64,000 bases of DNA from Nostoc sp. S4 (lineage in GTDB: Bacteria > Cyanobacteriota > Cyanobacteriia > Cyanobacteriales > Nostocaceae). The DNA is taken from NCBI GenBank assembly GCA_029379225.1, contig JAQYWR010000021.1, positions 1 to 64,000 of the forward strand, written 5' to 3'. Below the pieces are notes generated by a model. That model saw nothing but the letters and a program-made list of their open reading frames with translations. It was not told where the DNA came from and searched no databases. The position numbers and the translations under genes are program-made. Positions 1-9,182 of this stretch are shown here, piece after piece (the stretch's first letter is position 1; every line of letters begins with the position of its first letter).

Positions 1-57
1 CTGCCTCCTGCCTCAAAACCCGTAACTTTGTACTTCATGCGAATGAAAAGTGCTGTA
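1..57. repeat. dispersed ~57-bp repeat, copy 1
   Basis: This stretch, starting CTGCCTCCTGCCTCAAAACC, recurs at 49458-49514 in the same orientation with only a few mismatches, including the shared block ACTTTGTAC and the end TGCTGTA. The CCTGCCT-type start is a short tandem repeat common in Nostocales genomes. I see no coding potential. Confidence 0.7.
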
Positions 58-108
58 AGCGTAGCTATGCCGTAGGCTTTACGCGATCGCTGTAAGAAAG
101 ATACATCC

Positions 109-2814
109 GTGGTGGAGCGATCGCTGTCTAATACTTGGCTGTGGTTAGTAATGATTTTTCTGCCGTTGTTGATGGCACAACCAGGAAAAGCACAGGTTAA
201 GCATAATCAGCCAACTGCAATCAACAGTGTGGAAAGTTTCAAAATGACTGCCGATTCTTCTACTAATAGAAGAATTAGGCGACTAAGCGAGATTTCACAC
301 CCAGCTACCAATGCTAGTGGATTACTTTCGCAATCGTCAACCCCACAAGCAACGCCGACATCAGCAATTGTGCAAGTAACAGCAGTGAAAGCAAATCCCA
401 CCGATAAAGGTGTGGAGGTGATTTTACAAACAACTAAGGGGCAACAGTTACAAGTTACGAATCGCAGTACTGATAATAATTTTATTGCTGATATTCCTAA
501 TGCCCAGCTACGTTTAGCCAACGGCGATGATTTTACATTCCGTTCAGAAAAGCCACTTCCGGGAATTACTGAAATAACAGTAACAAATATTAATAATAAT
601 ACCATCCGGGTGACGGCGATCGGCGAGGCAAGTTTACCAACAGTTGAGTTATTTGACAGTAATGAAGGTCTGATCTTCGGGTTGACAACTGCTGCATCTA
701 CTGCACAGCAACCGCCCCAAACACAACCAACACCTCAAGTAGAGCAGCCAACAAACCAAAATCAACCACAGCAACCATCAGCAGAAAGTGATGAGCCAAT
801 TGAGCTGGTGGTAACAGGTGAGCAAGACGGGTATCGTGTGCCTAATGCCTCTACCGCAACCAAAACCGACACACTCATCCGCGATATTCCCGCCTCAATT
901 CAAGTCATCCCCCGGCAGGTGCTGGAAGACCAACGAGTGAACCAGGTGCGGGAAGCTGTCACAAACGTCAGTGGGGTTACTCCCGCAACTGAGGGTTCAC
1001 AATCGACAGACGGTGGAGGTTTTATCTTTCGAGGCTTTCAAACTGATGAAGGTAATCTGTTTATCAATGGGTTTAAGAGGAGGAATTATTTGGAGCGTCA
1101 GCTTGAGGTTGCCAATATTGAGCAAATCGAAATTCTCAAAGGTCCAGCATCAGTTCTGTATGGTCAGGGTGAACCAGGCGGTATTATCAATATCACCACC
1201 AAGCAACCCCTCTCCACCCCTTTTTACAATGTTGAAGCAACCATTGGCAACTTTGATTTCTATCGTCCAACGTTGGATATTTCTGGTCCCCTAAATTCCG
1301 ACAAGACAATTAGCTACCGCTTGAATGCAGCTTATCAAAACTCTGGTAGCTTTGTTGATTTTGTGAACACGGAAAATGTGTTTGTTGCACCTGTAATCAA
1401 ATTTGACATTGGCAAAAATACGACCTTGACATTGGAAGGGGAATACCTTAATAACTCTCAAGTGGAGTATTTAGGTCTCCCTGCCATTGGTACAGTACTG
1501 CCTAGCGAGTTTGGACGAGTTTCCCGCTCCCGCAATGTCGATGATCCCGACTTAAAACTAGATAGAGACTTTGTTGCAATCGGCTACCGTTTGCAGCACA
1601 AATTCAGTGAAAACTGGTCAATCCGCAATGGGTTCAGAGCGCAATTCGAGAATTTCAATGAGAATTTTTCATACATTAATGAGTTACAAGCAGACAATCG
1701 CACCGTGGTTCTTGGTGCTCGATTCGACGAGCGCAGTAATAATAGTTACTCTTTGCAAACTGACGTGCTTGGCAAAGTTCAAACGGGTAGCATTAAACAC
1801 GATTTACTCTTCGGCACAGAATTGGTTCAGATTAATGAATATGAAAATATCTTTAACGCATCTGCTGATTCAACGATTGACTTGTTTAACCCTAACTACA
1901 CCCGACTGTCCTTTCAACGAAGTGCCCAGCTGGATAACAACGATACAGTACAGCAAAATTTTATTGGGGTCTATGCCCAGGATCTGATTTCCATTAGCGA
2001 TAATCTGAAGATTTTGCTGGGTGGACGCTTTGATTTTGCATCCGGCTCCTATGAAGACAGACTTGCTAATACATCAGTAGATCAAGAAGATACTGCTTTT
2101 AGCCCGCGTGTAGGGATTGTTTACAAACCAATTCCACTCGTCTCTTTGTATGCCAGTTACAGTCAATCCTTTGTACCCTCTCGCCCCTTCCAGCGAAATG
2201 AAGACAACAGTCCGTTTAAACCTACTACGGGTGAAGCCTTTGAAGTGGGAGTCAAGACCGAATTTTTAGATGGCAGATTAGCTGCAACTGTGGCGGCGTA
2301 TCAAATCACCAAGCAAAACATTGTCGTTGCCGATCCAAATCGACCAGACTTTAGTATTCAGGTGGGTGAACAGCGCAGCCGTGGCATTGAGTTTGATGTT
2401 GCCGGAGAAATCTTGCCGGGATGGAAAATCATCGGCAGCTATACCTATATCGATCCTGAAATTACTGAAGATACTAATGCCGATTTGAAGGGAAATGTAC
2501 CCAGTAATGTGCCCCGCAATAGTGCTAGTTTATGGACAACCTATGAATTTCAAACCGGAGACTGGAAAGGGTTTGGATTTGGTGGTGGCGTAACTTTTGT
2601 CGGCGACAGGCAAGGTGATTTAGAAAATACATTCACCTTACCTAGTTATGCGCGCGTGGATGCTGCCCTTTATTATCGACGAGATAACTGGCGTGTGGGG
2701 CTGAACATCAAGAACTTGTTTGATACGTACTATTTTGAAAGTGCCAGTGGTACACTCAGTGTTTATCCTGCTGCGCCGTTAACAGTGCTAGGCACGGTTT
2801 CGTGGCAGTTCTAA
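109..2814 (+). CDS. TonB-dependent siderophore receptor with N-terminal AMIN domain
   Basis: Outer-membrane receptor predicted to import ferric siderophores using TonB energy. The 901-residue protein starts at a GTG (another GTG follows directly) and has a signal peptide ending near AQPGKAQ. An AMIN domain spans roughly residues 85-190, followed by a Gln/Pro-rich linker, a TonB-box-like ELVVTGE (~residue 235), a plug domain (~245-370, with RDIPASIQVIP and LKGPASVLYG) and a 22-strand-type barrel ending in the aromatic WQF typical of outer-membrane proteins. The gene at 5823 is a paralogue with the same architecture. The PepSY protein and AraC regulator downstream fit an iron-uptake locus. The cargo cannot be told from sequence. 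AMIN domains bind peptidoglycan or envelope components in other proteins; here that role is inferred. Confidence 0.93.
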   Translation: MVERSLSNTWLWLVMIFLPLLMAQPGKAQVKHNQPTAINSVESFKMTADSSTNRRIRRLSEISHPATNASGLLSQSSTPQATPTSAIVQVTAVKANPTDKGVEVILQTTKGQQLQVTNRSTDNNFIADIPNAQLRLANGDDFTFRSEKPLPGITEITVTNINNNTIRVTAIGEASLPTVELFDSNEGLIFGLTTAASTAQQPPQTQPTPQVEQPTNQNQPQQPSAESDEPIELVVTGEQDGYRVPNASTATKTDTLIRDIPASIQVIPRQVLEDQRVNQVREAVTNVSGVTPATEGSQSTDGGGFIFRGFQTDEGNLFINGFKRRNYLERQLEVANIEQIEILKGPASVLYGQGEPGGIINITTKQPLSTPFYNVEATIGNFDFYRPTLDISGPLNSDKTISYRLNAAYQNSGSFVDFVNTENVFVAPVIKFDIGKNTTLTLEGEYLNNSQVEYLGLPAIGTVLPSEFGRVSRSRNVDDPDLKLDRDFVAIGYRLQHKFSENWSIRNGFRAQFENFNENFSYINELQADNRTVVLGARFDERSNNSYSLQTDVLGKVQTGSIKHDLLFGTELVQINEYENIFNASADSTIDLFNPNYTRLSFQRSAQLDNNDTVQQNFIGVYAQDLISISDNLKILLGGRFDFASGSYEDRLANTSVDQEDTAFSPRVGIVYKPIPLVSLYASYSQSFVPSRPFQRNEDNSPFKPTTGEAFEVGVKTEFLDGRLAATVAAYQITKQNIVVADPNRPDFSIQVGEQRSRGIEFDVAGEILPGWKIIGSYTYIDPEITEDTNADLKGNVPSNVPRNSASLWTTYEFQTGDWKGFGFGGGVTFVGDRQGDLENTFTLPSYARVDAALYYRRDNWRVGLNIKNLFDTYYFESASGTLSVYPAAPLTVLGTVSWQF

Positions 2815-3121
2815 CGCTCTTATTTAGCATTAACCGCCAAGTGCTTTTAATCAAGTATCTAAATCAGCTATTCCCTAAAAATCTAACAGTGCCTCGCCCA
2901 GATTTTCTAATTGTTCTAGGACATATCGATATGCTGATGCACATCTTGAGGTAATTTTTTTTATTAATGGCTAATAACAAGATAGTAACACCAATATCAG
3001 AGTAATTCTTTACAGATTCTTAAACTGATGAATTAGGAATTATTTACTATATTAAATTATGAGTTATTGAGAAATTTTTCTAAGATATAAAACTTATTTC
3101 TCTAATTGCACATCATCTACC
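2815..3121. other. AT-rich intergenic region with weak inverted repeat
   Basis: No gene is visible between the receptor and the PepSY gene. Close to the downstream start, GAGAAAT (near 3069) and ATTTCTC (near 3093) form a 7-bp inverted repeat with a long spacer, which could be an operator or chance. I could not recognise a convincing Fur box. Confidence 0.4.
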
Positions 3122-4279
3122 ATGCAAGTAAAGTCCTTTCATCATCTAGTGTTTACTCTACACCGCTACATCGGTTTAGCGGTAGGACTGATTGCAATTA
3201 TTGTCGGCTTAACTGGTAGTTTATTAGTCTTCCACTCCGAAATTGATAACTTCGATCGGCAGCGTCGAATTGGGACGATCGCACCTCAAGGAGAAATGCT
3301 GCTAGTTGAAGTTATTCTCAACACTGTGAAAAAAACGTATGCAGATCAACCAGACGCACCAATCCAGAGGATTTATCTACCCTCTAAGCCAAATGAGCCG
3401 ATGAATGTGATTCTCAAAACCAAACAAAATGAATGGACAGAAAATTACGTTAACCCTTACACTGGAGCAATTATCGGCAATAACTTAAAGCCAAGCTTCA
3501 TCCAAAAGTCTTATGATATCCTCTACCCACTGCACTATGCTCTTTTAGGCGGTGACTGGGGCTATAAGTTTGTGGGCACGATTGGTTTTCTGATGTCTTT
3601 TATGAGCATTACAGGTATTATCCTCTGGCCCGGTTGGCGCAGATTGATATCTGGATTCAAAATCAAGTGGAATGCTCATCCCAAACGAATAAACTTTGAT
3701 GTTCACAAAGTTGCTGGCGTAATTACGGCAGTATTTCTAATCTTTGCATTTTTTACAGGATTTTGCTGGAGCTTTAGTGAATTTGTCAACCCAACGATCT
3801 ATGCACTCACCTTCAGCAAACAGCAAACCGAGCCGGTATCTGTTCCCATTGCTGGTAAGTCTCCACTCGGACTTACACAACAATTAAAAACGGCTCAAGC
3901 TGCTTTACCGACTGGAGAACTCAGGAGGATTTATTTTCCAACTAAACCAGAAGAAGCTTTAAATGTTGCCTTTAAACTTCCCCAAGAAACTGAAGACTAT
4001 GGTCAAAGCAGTGTTTATCTTGACCAATACAGTGGCAAGGTTTTGCGAGTCGATAGTTCTTTACAGGTGTCGTTAGGCGATCGCATTCTCAATTCTTTTA
4101 CTCCCCTACACTACGGTACATTCTGGGGATTACCTACTCGTATTTTCTACATCTTTGTCGGACTTGCACCGCTGATTTTGTTCATCACTGGCTTTGTCAT
4201 GTGGAGATATCGCTATCGAGCAAAACCTGTAGTTAGCCGCACAATAGAAATAGAAATATCACAGTCAGGTCGCAATTAA
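3122..4279 (+). CDS. PepSY-associated transmembrane protein, iron-regulated type
   Basis: This 385-residue inner-membrane protein belongs to the PepSY_TM family, often found beside siderophore receptors and thought to help reduce or release imported ferric siderophore. That role is family-based inference. Four hydrophobic segments are visible: ~residues 14-36, ~145-170, ~193-215 and ~345-368. Typical motifs include LHRYIGLAVGLIAIIVGLTGS at the first helix, LHYALLGG before the second and FDVHKVAGV before the third. Two periplasmic PepSY-like halves lie between helices 1-2 and 3-4, with similar YLPSKPNEPMNV and YFPTKPEEALNV stretches suggesting an internal duplication. The gene lies 307 bp after the first receptor, and a strong hairpin follows it. 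Confidence 0.88.
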   Translation: MQVKSFHHLVFTLHRYIGLAVGLIAIIVGLTGSLLVFHSEIDNFDRQRRIGTIAPQGEMLLVEVILNTVKKTYADQPDAPIQRIYLPSKPNEPMNVILKTKQNEWTENYVNPYTGAIIGNNLKPSFIQKSYDILYPLHYALLGGDWGYKFVGTIGFLMSFMSITGIILWPGWRRLISGFKIKWNAHPKRINFDVHKVAGVITAVFLIFAFFTGFCWSFSEFVNPTIYALTFSKQQTEPVSVPIAGKSPLGLTQQLKTAQAALPTGELRRIYFPTKPEEALNVAFKLPQETEDYGQSSVYLDQYSGKVLRVDSSLQVSLGDRILNSFTPLHYGTFWGLPTRIFYIFVGLAPLILFITGFVMWRYRYRAKPVVSRTIEIEISQSGRN

Positions 4280-4303
4280 CTGATAATTGATAGTGACAAC
4301 AAA

Positions 4304-4321
4304 GGGGGCAAGTCTGCCCCC
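4304..4321 (+). terminator. GC-rich hairpin after the PepSY gene
   Basis: GGGGGCA (4304-4310), loop AGTC and TGCCCCC (4315-4321) form a perfect 7-bp stem 25 bp after the stop codon. The following TCAAATTGTT is only weakly U-rich, so termination is likely but not certain. Confidence 0.6.
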
Positions 4322-4377
4322 TCAAATTGTTAGGCGTAGCCAGCCATAGGCATCGTTATTCTTTGGTTGAGGTAAGC

Positions 4378-4536
4378 ATGAATAACTCAGCTAAACGATG
4401 CGGTTGGTGTAGACGCTTCTTGGGCGAGTCAAAAGACATCGTGCATAGGCATACTCCGCAATGTAACGAGAACACCACAGTCGCCTCAGAAAATACCATC
4501 TGTTCAGTAGCCTTATCCACCTTTCCCCAAAAATAA
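4378..4536 (+). CDS. small CxxC/HxH-containing protein, unknown function
   Basis: An ATG at 4378 preceded by a GAGGTAAG ribosome-binding-like sequence opens a 52-residue frame. It begins MNNSAKRCGWCRRFL and carries CGWC followed by VHRHTPQC. The spacing C-x2-C-x12-H-x-H-x3-C would suit a small zinc site. The frame also extends upstream to a weaker start at 4327, which overlaps a repeat-like sequence. I recognise no family. It sits between the PepSY gene and the AraC regulator on the same strand. It could be a real small metal-binding protein or a relic of a transposase zinc ribbon. Confidence 0.4.
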   Translation: MNNSAKRCGWCRRFLGESKDIVHRHTPQCNENTTVASENTICSVALSTFPQK

Positions 4537-4642
4537 GCTTCTTTGAGGGTTTCTACTAAAGAGCCACTTCATTGGCAACCCGCTTGCGCTTCGCACCCCA
4601 GTCAGATGATTATAGAAAATGCAAATCTTTCTCATTTGCTCC

Positions 4643-4667
4643 TGGCAATTGGGCATAATTGTTGCCA
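4643..4667 (+). promoter_or_regulatory. inverted repeat upstream of the AraC gene, candidate operator
   Basis: TGGCAATT (4643-4650) and ATTGTTGCCA (4658-4667) form imperfect arms around gggcata, ending 27 bp before the AraC-regulator start. The position suits autoregulation or another regulator. This is inference from symmetry only. Confidence 0.35.
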
Positions 4668-4694
4668 ACTTTACCAGACTGACTCAAAGCAGCC

Positions 4695-5687
4695 ATGACA
4701 ATCATTTATTCTCCAGCAGATTTGGATGAGATATTTGAGGCATCCCAACAAACAGATCCCAACCCTCCAAGATCGGATGACTTTGTCACACGCTGGAAAA
4801 TTCCTGAGTTGATAGGTCAGGGGATTGGGCAGTTCTTTGAATTGCGGCAAGGTCTAAGTTTACATATTAATGACTGGCAATTGCGCTATGGCTATATGAC
4901 CACAGATTATTCAAAACCTGAATCTAAGTTAAACTATGGCTTCTGCATCGGCTCAGAAAGGTTTCGGTTCAAAGATACGGCAGTCAACTCTGGACAATAT
5001 GTTCTGTGGGGCAAGGGTATGTCGAAGCGTCAAGTCGGGGAGTTACCAGCCGTTAAGCAAGGGTTTTGGATTCAAGTTTATATGATGCCTGAATTGCTAT
5101 ATTCGTTTGTGGGTGATGCATCCGGGCAATTGCCTGCTGCTTTTGAGCATCTTGTGAAACCACCAGATGAAAAGCGATCGCTTCAAATCGGAACAACCAC
5201 ACCGCAGATGCAGGTTGCTTTGCAGCAGATATTACAATGTCCCTATCAAGATATGACACAAAAGATGTACCTGGAAGGTAAAATCTGGGAACTGACAGCA
5301 TTACTCCTAGAACAGGTGAAAGCAAAGCAGGATTTGCCAGATCCAATTTGGCAATTGAAACCAGAGGATGTAGACCGCATCCATTATGCAAAAGAACTGT
5401 TGCTGAATCGGCTGGAAAATCCTCCTTCCCTGACAGAACTGGCGCGGCAGGTAGAGCTAAATGAGTGTACGCTCAAGCGGGGCTTTCGGCAAGTGTTTGG
5501 TAAAAGTGCGTTTAGCTATTTGCATGACTATCGACTAGAACAAGCCCGGCAGCTATTGACAACAGGCGAAATGAAAGTTGCAGAGGTTGCTCAAGCGATC
5601 GGGTTTGCAGATCCAGGATATCTGGCAAGAGCATTCCGCAAAAAGTTTGGTTGCTACCCTGGTTGCTACCGACGGCAGTTTAAATAA
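4695..5687 (+). CDS. AraC-family transcriptional regulator, PchR-like
   Basis: The 330-residue regulator has a C-terminal AraC-type double helix-turn-helix (~residues 225-330). Typical features are PPSLTELARQVELNECTLKR, FGKSAFSYLHDYRLEQA and VAEVAQAIGFADPGYLARAFRKKFG. The ~220-residue N-terminal sensor half resembles PchR-type regulators, which respond to ferric siderophores. The ATG at 4695 is clear. Its place between a PepSY gene and a TonB receptor makes it the likely local activator of siderophore uptake. The stop codon lies only 4 bp before a 22-bp tandem duplication that may be its binding site. Ligand and regulon are inferred. Confidence 0.9.
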   Translation: MTIIYSPADLDEIFEASQQTDPNPPRSDDFVTRWKIPELIGQGIGQFFELRQGLSLHINDWQLRYGYMTTDYSKPESKLNYGFCIGSERFRFKDTAVNSGQYVLWGKGMSKRQVGELPAVKQGFWIQVYMMPELLYSFVGDASGQLPAAFEHLVKPPDEKRSLQIGTTTPQMQVALQQILQCPYQDMTQKMYLEGKIWELTALLLEQVKAKQDLPDPIWQLKPEDVDRIHYAKELLLNRLENPPSLTELARQVELNECTLKRGFRQVFGKSAFSYLHDYRLEQARQLLTTGEMKVAEVAQAIGFADPGYLARAFRKKFGCYPGCYRRQFK

Positions 5688-5691
5688 GATG

Positions 5692-5735
5692 AAAAATTCC
5701 GTCTAGTCAGCAAAAAAATTCCGTCTAGTCAGCAA
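5692..5735 (+). repeat. 22-bp tandem direct repeat, candidate AraC/PchR operator
   Basis: Two identical 22-bp units (5692-5713 and 5714-5735), each containing TTCCGTCTAGTCAGCAA, sit just after the regulator gene and about 90-130 bp before the start of the second receptor. A 22-bp period is about two helical turns, the usual spacing for AraC-family direct-repeat half-sites. The function is inferred. Confidence 0.6.
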
Positions 5736-5822
5736 AATAATCGCCTATTACTCCCGACTTTCCGGTACTGTTTTTGAAATAGTTTTCTGATTATCGGTAT
5801 TATTAGGCTGGTGTGGAGAGTC

Positions 5823-8456
5823 ATGGGTGATTCATTTAAATTGACATTGATTGCAAGTATTGTCTGGGTCATGATTGCTCCAACAGTTTGGGCACAACAG
5901 AGATCCCCGCTTCACAAAGCAGAATTGGCAGAGCAAACCGAGGGCAAGATTCGACAACTGAGTGAAGTTGAGCGTCCTAGCACTAGCGCCCAAATGCTCG
6001 TGCAGTCGCCAACACCAAGCAACCAAGAGAACTTTGGAAGTGAAGTTATACCAATAACGTCCGTGAAAGCAAATTCGACTGCCAAAGGCGTAGAGGTGAT
6101 TTTAGAGACACCTGTTGGGACTCAACTACAAGTAATAAATCGCAGTACGGGTAATAATTTTATTGTAGATGTAGCTGGGGGTCAGTTACGTTTACCATCG
6201 GGAGAGGCTTTTACATTTCGCTCTGAAAAACCAATTGAGGGAATTACCCAAATAACAGCACAGAATATTGACGCAAATACTGTGCGCGTGACGGTAATAG
6301 GTGAGAAAGCTTTGCCAACGGTTGAGTTATATGATGATGATGCAGGTTTAGTTTTTGCGGTAGCAACTACAGCAACGGCAACTTCTCCACAACAGCCAAC
6401 GCAACAGTCCCAAGCACCGCAGCCAGAAAATCAGACACAGCCAAAACCATCAACTGGGGATGAGCCGATTGAGTTGGTGGTGACAGGAGAGCAAGATGGA
6501 TACAATCCATCCGATGCATCAACTGCAACCAAAACCGATACTCCGCTACGTGACATTCCCCAGTCGATTCAAGTCATTCCAAGCCAAGTGATTCAAGATC
6601 AAGGTGCGGTTCGTCTAACCGAAGCAGTCCGTAATGTCAGTGGTGTGTCACTCTCAGGGACTAGTGGCGATCGCGGAGAAGATTACACAATTCGGGGATT
6701 CGCTGCTAACATTTACAAAAATGGTTTCCTTGACGATTACTACTCTGATCGCGCCTTTCGAGACAGCGCCAATATCGAGCGAATAGAAGTTCTCAAAGGA
6801 CCAGCCTCGGTATTGTTTGGACGCTTAGAACCTTCAGGTATCATCAATTTAGTGACCAAAAAGCCATTAGCCGAACCCTATTACAACTTAAGTTTTACCG
6901 TAGGTAGCTATAGTTTTTATCGCCCCACCCTAGATTTTTCTAGTCCATTAACCCAAGACAGAAAATTGGGTTATCGTCTCAACGTTGCTTACGAAAATTC
7001 TGGAAGTTTCCGCGACTTTGTTAACAAAGAAAGATTTTTTATTGCTCCTGTACTGAACTGGAAAATTGGTGCTAACACAAACCTGACTTTGGAAGGTGAA
7101 TATCTCCACACGGAAAATCCTTTAGATCGTGGGCTACCGATAATTGACAATAAGATTGCAGATATTCCGATTAGCCGCTATCTCAGCGATCCGAGAAATC
7201 AAGTCGTTGTAGATGAATCAAAAACCTACCTGACTTTGAATCATGAGTTTAATCAAAATTTATCGCTGCGTAGTGCTTTTCGTGTAACAACCGCATCAGA
7301 AACAAATAATCGTTTTGTCATTCAGCCAATTTTTGCAACTAGTAACAACGGAACTATTAGTCTTTACAATAGTGGTCCCTTTAATCAGTATTATGAAACT
7401 TATTTTCTCCAGAATGACTTAACTGGTAAATTTAATACTGGCTCAGTCAAGCATACACTTTTGTTCGGTGTGGAAGTTGGTAGATTGTATAACCGCAATC
7501 AGGGCGAGCGAGGACCCGATCAGCCGATTAATATTTTTAATCCTATCTACAACTTTTCTTATGATGCTCCATATGAACAAAGTCAGGATCAAAGATCGAA
7601 TACCGACTCTTTTGGAATTTATCTTCAAGATCAGATTGCCGTTTTTGATAATCTCAAACTCCTTGTTGGTGGCAGGTTTGATACTTATCATAGTGAAACA
7701 CAAGATTTCCTCAATGCCTCCACTTCAAAGACAGATAGCAATGCGTTTTCACCCCGTGTCGGAGTCGTTTACCAACCGACAAAAGAAATTTCACTGTTTG
7801 CTAACTATAGTCGCTCGTTTAATCCTGTGAGTGGTGCTGATAAGAACGGTGATGCTTTTGAGCCTGAAAGGGGAACTGGATACGAAGTCGGCATCAAAGG
7901 AGACTTTTTAAATAATCGTCTCTCCTCTACCCTAGCTTTCTACACAGTTACTAAAACCAATGTCACAACTGCCGATCCCACCGATCCCACGGGTAACTTT
8001 TCAATTCAAGTCGGCGAACAACGCGCTCGTGGGATTGAGTTTGATATTGCTGGAGAAATCTTACCTGGTTGGAAAGTGATTGGTTCATACGCTTATACCG
8101 ATCCAGAAATCACTCAAGACAACACCTATCCTGTCGGAAATACTCTAGCTAATACACCGCGACATACTGGTTCATTGTGGACAACTTATACCTTTCAAAC
8201 AGGAACATTAGAAGATTTTGGTTTTGGTGGAGGCATTTTTGCAAACAGCGAAGCTTATGGAGATCTGGATAACTCTTACACCATACCTGGTTTTATACGG
8301 ACTGATGCGGCACTTTTCTACAAAAAGGATCGCTTGAGAGCATCTATTAACTTCAAGAATTTATTTGATGTCAGATATTTCGAGGGCACATTTTTGAGGG
8401 CAGCCAATCCTGCTGCACCGTTTACAGTTCAAGGAACAATTTCTTGGGAGTTTTGA
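5823..8456 (+). CDS. TonB-dependent siderophore receptor with N-terminal AMIN domain (second paralogue)
   Basis: Outer-membrane ferric-siderophore receptor. I prefer the ATG at 5823 (MGDSFKLTLIASIVW), with GGAGAG just upstream, over the in-frame GTG at 5811. It gives 877 residues and a clean signal peptide ending near PTVWAQ. The AMIN domain (~80-185), Gln/Pro-rich linker, TonB-box-like ELVVTGE, plug (RDIPQSIQVIP, LKGPASVLFG) and barrel ending in WEF match the receptor at 109-2814. The two are clearly duplicates that diverged in barrel loops, so they probably carry different siderophores. It is likely controlled by the AraC protein encoded just upstream. Confidence 0.93.
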   Translation: MGDSFKLTLIASIVWVMIAPTVWAQQRSPLHKAELAEQTEGKIRQLSEVERPSTSAQMLVQSPTPSNQENFGSEVIPITSVKANSTAKGVEVILETPVGTQLQVINRSTGNNFIVDVAGGQLRLPSGEAFTFRSEKPIEGITQITAQNIDANTVRVTVIGEKALPTVELYDDDAGLVFAVATTATATSPQQPTQQSQAPQPENQTQPKPSTGDEPIELVVTGEQDGYNPSDASTATKTDTPLRDIPQSIQVIPSQVIQDQGAVRLTEAVRNVSGVSLSGTSGDRGEDYTIRGFAANIYKNGFLDDYYSDRAFRDSANIERIEVLKGPASVLFGRLEPSGIINLVTKKPLAEPYYNLSFTVGSYSFYRPTLDFSSPLTQDRKLGYRLNVAYENSGSFRDFVNKERFFIAPVLNWKIGANTNLTLEGEYLHTENPLDRGLPIIDNKIADIPISRYLSDPRNQVVVDESKTYLTLNHEFNQNLSLRSAFRVTTASETNNRFVIQPIFATSNNGTISLYNSGPFNQYYETYFLQNDLTGKFNTGSVKHTLLFGVEVGRLYNRNQGERGPDQPINIFNPIYNFSYDAPYEQSQDQRSNTDSFGIYLQDQIAVFDNLKLLVGGRFDTYHSETQDFLNASTSKTDSNAFSPRVGVVYQPTKEISLFANYSRSFNPVSGADKNGDAFEPERGTGYEVGIKGDFLNNRLSSTLAFYTVTKTNVTTADPTDPTGNFSIQVGEQRARGIEFDIAGEILPGWKVIGSYAYTDPEITQDNTYPVGNTLANTPRHTGSLWTTYTFQTGTLEDFGFGGGIFANSEAYGDLDNSYTIPGFIRTDAALFYKKDRLRASINFKNLFDVRYFEGTFLRAANPAAPFTVQGTISWEF

Positions 8457-8756
8457 TACTTAATTTGGCTGAAAAACCATCTCTCGATATTTACCCCAAG
8501 AACAGGCGCGATCGCTTGTTGGGCATTGTCAAACCAAAACGAATGCTCAGGTCGTATAGGATAGTTGCTCAAGACATTCATTAGTTATTTCTCACTTGTA
8601 ATCACTCAGAACAAATGATAAATAATAATTTATATTTTTTTGCATTTGTTTACATCAACTGGTTGCTTATATTGAGGTTTGTAAATATTTTGTATTTCTG
8701 AAAGGAATATTCCTTTAGACTGAATTTCAATATCAAAAATCTGAGGATGAACACAA
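8457..8756. other. intergenic region, no gene seen
   Basis: This 300-bp AT-rich gap contains one HIP1-like CGCGATCGC near 8507 and the leader of the following small gene. I see no hairpin terminator with a clear U-tract and no coding frame. Confidence 0.4.
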
Positions 8757-9077
8757 ATGCATTCGTTAAATATATTTTCTCACGAATTTGTAGTTGCTGT
8801 TTCTTTTATAGCTTGCATCCTTGGACTGGCCTTACTGTGGGACAGTAAACAGCAAAAAAACGATCTCGAAGAAACAGAGCAAATTTTGTTTAGAATGAGC
8901 TTTTCTTACTGGTTGGTTTATTGTACAGCTTTTGGCATCGGAAAAATTGTTTTACCTGAATGGGAATCTGTGTTAATGACCTTGAGAATAACTACCGCTC
9001 TGTCATATTTCTTAACTTTTTCTTGCATCGTGAGTCTGCCGCTACACAAATTTGCAGTACATCGTGTTGAGGAATAA
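8757..9077 (+). CDS. small membrane protein, unknown function
   Basis: The 106-residue protein has three hydrophobic stretches (~residues 9-27, ~46-63 and ~77-96) separated by a charged loop, QQKNDLEETEQ. This predicts a three-helix inner-membrane protein. The ATG at 8757 is preceded by CTGAGGATGAAC, a usable ribosome-binding sequence. I do not recognise the family. It stands alone on the plus strand, 300 bp after the second receptor and facing the clpS/DUF2103 pair. Confidence 0.65.
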   Translation: MHSLNIFSHEFVVAVSFIACILGLALLWDSKQQKNDLEETEQILFRMSFSYWLVYCTAFGIGKIVLPEWESVLMTLRITTALSYFLTFSCIVSLPLHKFAVHRVEE

Positions 9078-9152
9078 GTATAAGACGTAAGGCATTGGGC
9101 ATGGTGACTGAAGGATGAGGGAGCAAAGACGCAAGGACACGGGGACGCGGGG

Positions 9153-9176
9153 ACTAATGACCAATGACTAATGATC
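9153..9176. repeat. short heptamer-type repeat (AATGACC/AATGACT)
   Basis: The run contains ACTAATGACCAATGACTAATG, built from AATGAC-type 7-mers. The same type appears at 9911-9953 and 37229-37262. Such short tandemly repeated sequences are typical of heterocystous cyanobacteria. Confidence 0.65.
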
Positions 9177-9182
9177 AAATTA

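Noticed and set aside
3069..3103. GAGAAAT/ATTTCTC inverted repeat as an operator before the PepSY gene
   Set aside because: Short arms and a long spacer in AT-rich DNA; mentioned only as a weak observation.
4603..4636. Possible Fur box upstream of the AraC gene
   Set aside because: AAAATG...CATTT symmetry is weak and lacks the usual 19-bp pattern; not listed as a site.
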